Assembly (NCBI RefSeq): GCF_011297335.1
Contig: NZ_JAAOTJ010000001.1
Span: 806,001-870,000 of the forward strand
DNA length: 64,000 nt
Origin: Catellatospora methionotrophica
Lineage (GTDB): Bacteria; Actinomycetota; Actinomycetes; Mycobacteriales; Micromonosporaceae
Reading direction: 5' to 3'
The stretch's first letter is position 1. The number at the start of each line of letters is the position of its first letter. Shown piece after piece: positions 57,996 to 64,000 of this stretch. The notes under the pieces were generated by a model, which worked only from the letters and a program-made list of their open reading frames with translations, searched no databases and was not told the origin of the DNA. Position numbers and translations under genes: made by a program.

Positions 57996-58351
57996 TCTGC
58001 CTCCCTTGCCGACCACCCGGTCGCCCTGTGTGCGGGCACCGCGAGTGTTCGGCCGTTCTGTCATCGCTGGCACATCACCGACTCGACCCGCCCATAAAGG
58101 ATGGACGTCGCAAAGGCGGGCATGCCGAGGGCCGGCCGTGGCCGAGGTCCGGTTCCCTACGTCTGTGTGGACCACCGCAGCGGGGCCCATTCCGCCGGCG
58201 GTGGCGTTCCACCGCGCCAGTGCGGTGGCCTACGCCACGGGTCCAGGTGTCCAACGCTGTCCAACATCCTCATTGGACGTTCGCTCCATCGACAACAGTA
58301 ACCGCCTGAGCGGAAGCCGCACGGGCTCCGCCACAGGTTGGGAGAACATGA
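57996..58351. promoter_or_regulatory. Divergent promoter region with GTCCA direct repeats
   Basis: 356 bp between the HTH start and the protease. TGTCCAAC occurs at 58248-58255 and 58258-58265, exactly 10 bp apart, with GTCCAGG at 58241 and an inverted TTGGAC after them. Spacing near one helical turn suggests a regulator bound on one DNA face. It is about 90 bp before the protease start. Confidence 0.4.
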
Positions 58352-59476
58352 ATGGCAGTCACAACGACCAGGCGCCAGGCCTCCACGGCCCGGATCCTCT
58401 CGGCCGTCGCCCTGGCGGCCGGGGTAGCCCTGGCTGTGCCCCAGTCCGCTGCGGCCACCCCTGACGACGCGGGCCTGTCAGCGAAGGCCGGTGTGACCGG
58501 AGGCGCGGTGGCCGTCCACGCCGACGCCTGGGCAGCCGGGCAGGCGAAGTACGGGCGGAACGTCACCGCGGCCCAGGCGATCGACGCGTTCTGGACGCCG
58601 GCGCGCATGCGCGCGGCCCGGCCCATCGAGGAGTCGCCCGAGTACGCCCGCGCGATGGCCGTGGGCAGCGCGGCGGCGGAGACCGTGGTGCCACAGGCGG
58701 CCACCGACGCCCGTAAGCCCACGGTGATCCCGCCCTTTGAAGGCGCCCTGGGCACCCCCAAGGGCGGCGGCGCGTCGACCCTGGCCGTCAACCCGAACTT
58801 CGCCTCGTCCCACCCGACCGCGCGTACCAGCGGCAAGGCGTTCTTCGTGCTCGGCGGGCTCTCCTACCAGTGCTCCGGCACCGTGGTGAACTCCGCCGGC
58901 GCCGACACGGTGTGGACGGCCGGACACTGCATCCACAGCGGCGCGGGCGGCGTGGCTGCCTCCAGCTGGGCGTTCGTCCCGGCCTACGACGACGACCTGG
59001 CCAACCCGCGGCCGTACGGCACCTGGTCCGCGGTCAGCATCTGGACCAGGACCGCGTGGATCAACTCGTCGGCCCCGGCCGAGGACATGGGCGTGGCGAT
59101 CATGGGCACGCTGAACGGCAACCACATCGTCAGCTACCTCGGCGGCCAGGGCCTGTGGACGTTCGCCGGCACGCAGAACCTGCAGAACGCGTTCGGCTAC
59201 CCCGCGCAGGCCCCGTTCGACGGCGGCAACCTGCTGCGCTGCAACGGCTACTCCACGCAGGAGAACGCCAATGTCTGGACCGAGACGATCAAGATTCCCT
59301 GCAACTTCAACAAGGGTGCCAGCGGCGGCGGCTGGCTGCTGAACTGGGACGGCAACTGGGGCCTGGTCAACGGCATCAACAGCCGCGTCGACCAGCTGCC
59401 CAACCCCACGATCGTGGCGTCGCCGTACTTCGACCAGACTGCCCTGGACCTGTACGACTTCACCAAGAACATGTGA
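58352..59476 (+). CDS. Secreted trypsin-like serine protease
   Basis: 374 aa from ATG 58352, with TTGGGAG 7 nt upstream. Signal peptide ARILSAVALAAGVALAVPQS ending AAA; a propeptide-like region to about 150 follows. S1-fold triad: His in VWTAGHCIHS, Asp in PAEDMGVAI, Ser in NKGASGGGWLL. Two Cys pairs near the His and Ser loops. Extracellular protein breakdown is the likely role. It ends at a strong palindromic terminator. Confidence 0.88.
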   Translation: MAVTTTRRQASTARILSAVALAAGVALAVPQSAAATPDDAGLSAKAGVTGGAVAVHADAWAAGQAKYGRNVTAAQAIDAFWTPARMRAARPIEESPEYARAMAVGSAAAETVVPQAATDARKPTVIPPFEGALGTPKGGGASTLAVNPNFASSHPTARTSGKAFFVLGGLSYQCSGTVVNSAGADTVWTAGHCIHSGAGGVAASSWAFVPAYDDDLANPRPYGTWSAVSIWTRTAWINSSAPAEDMGVAIMGTLNGNHIVSYLGGQGLWTFAGTQNLQNAFGYPAQAPFDGGNLLRCNGYSTQENANVWTETIKIPCNFNKGASGGGWLLNWDGNWGLVNGINSRVDQLPNPTIVASPYFDQTALDLYDFTKNM

Positions 59477-59502
59477 GCTGTCCGCAGCCGCTGAGGTCAT
59501 GA

Positions 59503-59538
59503 CGATGCTGTGGGAGCCGCGCGGCTCCCACAGCATCG
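59503..59538. terminator. Perfect 36-bp palindromic terminator
   Basis: 18-bp arms 59503-59520 and 59521-59538 match perfectly with no spacer. It starts 27 bp after the protease stop. Confidence 0.85.
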
Positions 59539-59663
59539 CGTGATATATACACAAACCTCGATTGCCTGAGATGGGAGTGCGGTAAGGCGGACGCGGTGCC
59601 TCGCCGACCCGCGGCCGGCGTCCGGATTGACAGACGAAGGTTTCTTTCACAAGATCGACCATC

Positions 59664-60893
59664 ATGAAGCTTTTCTCAGATACGGGCCGGTTCCGCCGGT
59701 CACTGGCCGCCATGGCCGCAGTCACCGTCGCCACGACCCTGCTCACCGCGACGCCCGCCACGGCCGCGCTGCACAGCACTTCCGCCACCATCGGCGGCTA
59801 TCCGGTATGGGCACACTTCGCCAACCCGACCGCCGGACGCGACTACACGATCATCAACGAGCTGCAGCGGCTCATCGACAACACCCCCGCAGGCGCCACC
59901 ATCAAGGGCACCATCCACTCGCTGAGCATCGACTCCGCCGCCGACGCGCTACTGCGCGCCCAGACCCGCGGGGTCGCCGTTATGGTCGTGATCGACGGCA
60001 AGAACGCCCCGTCCACCGACCCCGCGGTCACCACCGTCAAGAAGCTGACCAACCACAGGTTCTGCACCAACGCCAACGGCGGCACCGGGTGCATGAGCAC
60101 CAGCGCCGACGGCGACATGCACACCAAGATGTTCACCTTCTCCTCGACCACCGACCCCAACGGGGTCCGGCGCGCCAACGTCTCATGGTTCGGGTCGGCC
60201 AACCTCACCTACGCCACCGGCACCGACGCCTTCAACAACACCATCACCGTGTACGGCGACACCGCCCTGATGAACGGCCTCAACGCCAACTTCGCCGACC
60301 TGTGGAACCGGCGGCACTACTCCGGCAACGACTACTACGACTCCGCTTCCGGCCGCGGCTACTACCAGGCCACCGCCGCCGACGCGTACGCCTCGCCCGA
60401 GGGCGCGGGCCAGACCGACACCATCGCGACGCGGCTCAACGACCTCACCCCCAACAGCAACTGTCGGCTGCGCATCGGCATGGCCTCGGTCACCAGCGGC
60501 CGCCCGAAGGTCGTCGACGTCGTCAAGTCGTACCGGTCCGGCGGTTGCAACGTCTGGATGGCCGTGGGCACCGACTCCTCCGGCGGCATAGCCATGACCG
60601 AGTCGGTCTACGACGAACTGCTCGCCGCCGGGGTCGCCATCCGGCGCAAGGCCGCCATCCACGACAAGTTCTTCATGGCGTACGGCAGCTACGGCGGCAC
60701 CTACCAGTACCGCGTCTACACCGGATCGCAGAACTGGACCCAGGACGCGCTGAACGAGAACGAAGAGATCTTCGTCAAGATGGGCCCGGAGACCGGCACC
60801 GCGCACCCCCTGTACGACGCCTACTACACCCACTTCAACGAGGCCTACAACACCGGTGTCACCTGCACCAAGAGCAACTATCCCTGCCGTTGA
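59664..60893 (+). CDS. Secreted phospholipase D-like protein
   Basis: 409 aa from ATG 59664; no strong ribosome binding site. Signal peptide RRSLAAMAAVTVATTLLTAT ending ATA. Two PLD-like half-sites: DMHTKMFTF with GSANLT (H153, K155) and AIHDKFFMAY with GSQNWT. The His and Lys of the HxK motifs are present; the Asp of the full HKD is replaced in both. Two-domain PLD-like enzymes act on phospholipids or nucleic acids; lipid is the usual guess for secreted forms. Ends at a hairpin near 60903. Confidence 0.85.
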   Translation: MKLFSDTGRFRRSLAAMAAVTVATTLLTATPATAALHSTSATIGGYPVWAHFANPTAGRDYTIINELQRLIDNTPAGATIKGTIHSLSIDSAADALLRAQTRGVAVMVVIDGKNAPSTDPAVTTVKKLTNHRFCTNANGGTGCMSTSADGDMHTKMFTFSSTTDPNGVRRANVSWFGSANLTYATGTDAFNNTITVYGDTALMNGLNANFADLWNRRHYSGNDYYDSASGRGYYQATAADAYASPEGAGQTDTIATRLNDLTPNSNCRLRIGMASVTSGRPKVVDVVKSYRSGGCNVWMAVGTDSSGGIAMTESVYDELLAAGVAIRRKAAIHDKFFMAYGSYGGTYQYRVYTGSQNWTQDALNENEEIFVKMGPETGTAHPLYDAYYTHFNEAYNTGVTCTKSNYPCR

Positions 60894-60902
60894 GGCAACT
60901 GC

Positions 60903-60933
60903 CGGGGTCATCGCGCCCGTCGCGGTGACCCCG
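60903..60933. terminator. Hairpin terminator
   Basis: 13-bp inverted repeat with one mismatch, arms 60903-60915 and 60921-60933, 5-nt loop, 10 bp after the PLD-like stop. Confidence 0.65.
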
Positions 60934-60968
60934 CGGAGCGCACGGGCTCCGGTGCCGTCCGGAACCAC

Positions 60969-61616
60969 GTGGGCGACTACCGGTCCGTGCCGCCTCGCAT
61001 GCGGCTCGCGCAGCACGATACGGTCGAGATCGTGACCATCGCCTTCCCCGACCGCGGCCTGCACCTGGGCGTTCTGAACGCCCTGATGGCCGATGATGCG
61101 ACCGCCGCCGAGCTGCGAGCGATCATCGAGTCGACCGGCCCCGACGGCCCGGATGACGGCTACCCCGGTCCGGGCCCGCGCCTGGACGCGTCGCTGGAAC
61201 TGCTGCACGCCGTCGCGGTGCCGCCCGGCCAGGTTTCGGCGATCACCCACCTGGACTTCGACGGCGGCAACGACGTCTACATGCTCATCGAGCAGACACT
61301 CGACATCGACACCGGCGGCGAGTCCGACGACTACAACGTGACCTCGCTGGAGGGCGTGCAGTCGCTGTCCGGTCTGCGGTCGCTGGATCTCGACGGCCAC
61401 GGCTACCACCCGCTGCCGCTGGACCTGACGCCGTTGACCGGCCACCCCGCGCTGTCGGACCTGCTGCTGACCGGCGTGTGCACCGGTTCGGCGGCGCTGG
61501 AGTCGCTGCCGGCGCTGCTCACCCTGGACGTCAGACTCGCGCACCTCGACGATCCCGAGGTCCTGGCCCGTCTAGAGGCCCGCGGAGTGACTGTCCACCG
61601 CCGCACCCCCCGTTGA
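60969..61616 (+). CDS. Protein of unknown function
   Basis: 215 aa from GTG 60969, or 205 aa from ATG 60999; neither has a strong ribosome binding site. No signal peptide or membrane segment. N-terminal beta strands (VEIVTIAFPDRGLHLGVLN), an acidic central part (FDGGNDVYMLIEQTLDIDTG), and a C-terminal Leu-rich stretch (GVQSLSGLRSLDLDGHGYHP, ALLTLDVRLAHLDDPEVLAR) that resembles leucine-rich repeats. No family identified. Confidence 0.65.
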   Translation: MGDYRSVPPRMRLAQHDTVEIVTIAFPDRGLHLGVLNALMADDATAAELRAIIESTGPDGPDDGYPGPGPRLDASLELLHAVAVPPGQVSAITHLDFDGGNDVYMLIEQTLDIDTGGESDDYNVTSLEGVQSLSGLRSLDLDGHGYHPLPLDLTPLTGHPALSDLLLTGVCTGSAALESLPALLTLDVRLAHLDDPEVLARLEARGVTVHRRTPR

Positions 61617-61673
61617 CCTTGCCCGCGGCTCCCACACGAGCCTGCGGGCTAAAGGCGAGGCGGCGGCAGCAGG

Positions 61674-62165
61674 TCAATCCCGCTCCTCACGGACGTCCTT
61701 ACCCTGCTCCGCGAACGCCTTGAAGTCCCGCATGTGCCGCAGCGACTGCTTGCGGAAGGCACCGGGCATCACCAGCCCCACCAACCGCATCAGCCAGCCG
61801 CCGAACCGGTACTCGTTCTCGCTCACCCACAGCGTCGCCTCGGGGCCGACTTCGGTGAGGTGCTCGTGCGCGGCGCTCCACATGCCGTCGCTGACGATCT
61901 CGCGGCTGAAGTGCACGACGATGTCCTTCGGAATCGCGTGCAGGTCTGCCGGTTCCCTGCGGGTGATGGTCTCGGTGGCCTCGATCTTCTGCTGCCCCAT
62001 CTGCAACACGACCCGTGACGTGGTCCCGACCTGCCCGTGCACTCCACTCAGCGGCTCGTGCAGCACCATCCCCCGCAGCCACTTCGGCAGCTGGGCCGGG
62101 TCGGCGAGCAGCTGGGCCACCCGCTCCCTCGGTTGGGCGATCTCGATCGAGACGGTGTACTTCAT
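61674..62165 (-). CDS. SRPBCC-fold (START-like) protein
   Basis: 163 aa from ATG 62165 (MKYTVSIEIAQPRERVAQLL); the longer frame from 62252 adds an unlikely leader. The helix-grip fold is indicated by the start, then GMVLHEPLSGVHGQVGTTS and EHLTEVGPEATLWVSENEYR, and a C-terminal helix. Such proteins bind hydrophobic ligands or act in polyketide cyclisation and stress. Ligand unknown. Confidence 0.8.
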   Translation of the reverse strand: MKYTVSIEIAQPRERVAQLLADPAQLPKWLRGMVLHEPLSGVHGQVGTTSRVVLQMGQQKIEATETITRREPADLHAIPKDIVVHFSREIVSDGMWSAAHEHLTEVGPEATLWVSENEYRFGGWLMRLVGLVMPGAFRKQSLRHMRDFKAFAEQGKDVREERD

Positions 62166-62456
62166 GGCGGCGCGCTCCAGGTTCACGGGTCGACGGCGAA
62201 CGCTAGCATCCTCGCCGCACATCGGGTCGGTGCCTGACCTGGGCCGGACCACCTAGCCCGCAGCCGTGACGCCGTCGGCGTCCCATCGGGTGTAGGCGAC
62301 ACACCGTGGGATCCGGCTGCCATGATCCGCGACCATGACCATCTGCTCGCCGAGCACGGACGCTGAGCGCCGTACCATGATCGCTGACCGTGGCGTACCA
62401 GGCGGACCCACGGCCGAACTCGCGAAGCTGCGGGCAAACACACCGGAGGCAGCACG

Positions 62457-63182
62457 ATGACCCCGAGACGCGGCGGTGTCCAGCCCGACATCACGTGCTT
62501 CGTGCAGGTCGCCGCGAACCCGAGCATCGGCGTCGAGCTGTCGACCGGCCGGGCGTGGATCGGCGTCGACCAGCAGGTCGGCCACGGTTCGGCCGATGCG
62601 CTGTTCGCCCTGACCGACCAGGCGTACGCCGCGGCGCTCGACGACGGCGGGACACTCTGGCAGTTCCAGGGCGAGTGCTGGCGGGGCGAGCACAACGACC
62701 TGCGCCTGTTCCACCCGAGCGGCGGGGCGTGGCTGCCGGAGCGGTGGTTCCCCTGCCGCAAGCACCCGATCCCGGCCCGGTTCGCGGGCGAGCTCTGGTG
62801 GCACCTCGCCGCGCTGGGGCAGCCGGAAGACGGTGAGCAGGGCGAGCTCTCGCGGAGCCTCGCCGCCGGGACGGCGCTGATCACGACCGGACCTGACGGT
62901 CTGAGCGGCATGACATTTCGCCTCGTCGGCGACGACGCATATCCGCGTCCCGCCGCGCTGATCGCCGGACTGACCGCAGGCAGCGATCGCGAGCACGCGC
63001 GGACGATCCTCGGCGACACCGCGGGGGCGACCTCGGACGAGTTCGCCGTCGAGGGGGTCCTGCTGCGGCTCGGCTACGCTGACGCGGGCCTCGTCGAGAT
63101 CGTGCTGGAGCGCCCCGACTCCTCACCGCCCGATGGATCGACCGGAGCGGCCACTGCCGCGCACCGTGCGCCGGAGGTCTGA
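62457..63182 (+). CDS. Protein of unknown function
   Basis: 241 aa from ATG 62457, with GGAGGCA upstream. Cytoplasmic, W-rich (GGTLWQFQGECWRGEHNDLR, WFPCRKHPI), with an alpha/beta appearance and a short Pro/Ser tail. Composition is coding-like. No recognised family. Precedes the ferredoxin gene in the same direction, with a gap of about 100 bp. Confidence 0.7.
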   Translation: MTPRRGGVQPDITCFVQVAANPSIGVELSTGRAWIGVDQQVGHGSADALFALTDQAYAAALDDGGTLWQFQGECWRGEHNDLRLFHPSGGAWLPERWFPCRKHPIPARFAGELWWHLAALGQPEDGEQGELSRSLAAGTALITTGPDGLSGMTFRLVGDDAYPRPAALIAGLTAGSDREHARTILGDTAGATSDEFAVEGVLLRLGYADAGLVEIVLERPDSSPPDGSTGAATAAHRAPEV

Positions 63183-63285
63183 CGGCTGCGGGCCACCCTT
63201 GCGGCTCTTCGCGGGTTGTTCCGGCGGCGCGTGCACCGGGCCGGGCTTGCGCTCAAGTGCGGTTCAGCTCCTAGCCTTTCGGAGC

Positions 63286-63621
63286 ATGACCTACGTGATC
63301 GCGATGCCGTGTGTGGATGTGATGGACAAGGCATGCGTCGACGAGTGCCCGATCGACTGCATATACGAGGGTGACCGGATGCTGTACATCCATCCTGACG
63401 AGTGCATCGACTGCGGCGCCTGCGAACCCGCATGCCCCGTCGAAGCCATCTTCTTCGAAGATGACCTACCTTCCGAGTTCAGCGGGTACATCGCTGTCAA
63501 CGCCGGGTTCTTCACCTCGATCGGTTCACCCGGAGGGGCGCCGCGGGGAGGCCCCGTCGCGGGCGACCACCCGCTCGTGGCGGCCCTGCCGCTGCAGGCC
63601 GACGACGGTGCCCTGGCGTGA
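63286..63621 (+). CDS. Ferredoxin with 3Fe-4S/4Fe-4S clusters (FdxA type)
   Basis: 111 aa from ATG 63286. The frame upstream is open but lacks a start with a ribosome binding site; GGAG is just before this ATG. N-terminal MTYVIAMPCVDVMDKACVDE and ECPIDCIYEG, then CIDCGACEPACPVEAIFFED give the seven-iron ferredoxin cysteines. Electron carrier, for example for cytochromes P450. It is convergent with the SoxR-type gene, suggesting a redox neighbourhood. Confidence 0.9.
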   Translation: MTYVIAMPCVDVMDKACVDECPIDCIYEGDRMLYIHPDECIDCGACEPACPVEAIFFEDDLPSEFSGYIAVNAGFFTSIGSPGGAPRGGPVAGDHPLVAALPLQADDGALA

Positions 63622-63623
63622 GG

Positions 63624-64000
63624 TCACGGTCCATCCTTGCTGTCACTCGGGTCGTGGAGACGGACCGGTCCCTGGCCGCGAGTCCGTAGGCGGTCGTCGG
63701 GGTTGAGTAGATCGCACAGTTTCATGGACAGGCAGCCACACCCGATGCAGGCGGTGAGCTGGCGCTCAAGGTTGACGATGTAACGCCGCCGTTCCGCGAG
63801 CTGGCGCTTCCACCCACGCGAAACCCGCACCCAGTCCCGGTGGCTCGGCGGTCCGTCGGCCGGCAGCGTGGTGAAGATCTCCGCGACGTCGGCGAGCGGA
63901 ATGCCCAGCCGCCGGGCTGCGAGAACGAGCGAGATGCGCCGCAGCATGTGCCGCCGGTACAGCCGCTGATTACCGTGGTTGCGCTCGGCCGTGATGAGCC
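63624..64000 (-). CDS. soxR: SoxR redox-sensing regulator, N-terminus cut by window edge
   Basis: The frame is open from the right edge to the stop at 63624, about 125 codons; the HTH start is outside. The visible part begins GLITAERNHGNQRLYRRHML (MerR-type winged helix) and ends with the [2Fe-2S] motif CIGCGCLSMKLC, the SoxR Cys pattern CxxCxCxxxxxC. It senses redox-cycling compounds or superoxide. Its targets in actinomycetes are often oxidoreductase genes; the AKR genes here are far away. Confidence 0.88.
   Translation of the reverse strand, partial: LITAERNHGNQRLYRRHMLRRISLVLAARRLGIPLADVAEIFTTLPADGPPSHRDWVRVSRGWKRQLAERRRYIVNLERQLTACIGCGCLSMKLCDLLNPDDRLRTRGQGPVRLHDPSDSKDGP

Overview
The window is high-GC actinobacterial DNA. 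GTG starts are frequent, codon third positions are strongly G/C, and almost every secreted enzyme ends in a ricin-type CBM13 domain. The style (ThuA/DUF1080 proteins, PaaX, FCD-GntR, NB-ARC regulators, I36 inhibitor) fits a soil or plant-litter filamentous actinomycete, most likely Micromonosporaceae. That placement is inferred from style; no rRNA or marker gene is present.

Region 1 (1-31306) is a carbohydrate-utilisation island. Secreted proteins: a ThuA-DUF1080-CBM6 protein (cut by the left edge), a glucose/sorbosone-dehydrogenase-like protein, a GH95 alpha-L-fucosidase-type enzyme, two right-handed beta-helix proteins that resemble GH141, a GH27 enzyme, a GH10 xylanase, a CE1-type esterase and an SGNH/CE3 esterase. 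Embedded among them is a cytoplasmic set for an oxidative L-fucose-type pathway: aldo/keto reductase (sugar dehydrogenase), COG3254 mutarotase, Zn-alcohol dehydrogenase, COG3618 lactonase, a second degenerate COG3618 protein, an enolase-superfamily acid-sugar dehydratase, a sugar ABC importer (lipoprotein plus two permeases) and an FCD-type GntR regulator. Short sequences with the core TCATAYG lie in most of the promoter regions of this island, including the one in front of the GntR gene, so they are the likely operators. A second, LacI-type motif (TGTTATCGTTCACA) occurs twice before GH95 and once, with one base changed, before the SGNH esterase.

Region 2 (31394-38413) holds an aldo/keto reductase with an overlapping MerR-type regulator, then a compact minus-strand operon: type II thioesterase, free carrier protein, a condensation-remnant/adenylation protein, FAD monooxygenase, acyl-CoA-dehydrogenase-like protein. 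This is the layout of a module that activates one amino acid (code Val-like), tethers it to a carrier protein and oxidises it. The thioesterase has Cys in place of the catalytic Ser.

Region 3 (39042-48465) contains an unknown protein, a very large secreted PA14/dehydrogenase-like/CBM/DUF1080 protein, and divergently a cupin pair followed by an NMT1/THI5-type ABC importer and an NCS1 permease. LacI-like palindromes flank this set.

Region 4 (48517-64000) is a mix of mainly secreted or regulatory genes: a lipoprotein and an I36 protease inhibitor, AraC regulator, CHAP/propeller protein, VOC protein, VWD-domain protein, a frameshifted HTH-NB-ARC-TPR regulator, a trypsin-like protease, a PLD-like protein, SRPBCC and unknown proteins, a ferredoxin, and a SoxR gene cut by the right edge. 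Many genes end in long perfect hairpins. I saw no tRNA, rRNA, CRISPR array, transposase or phage gene.
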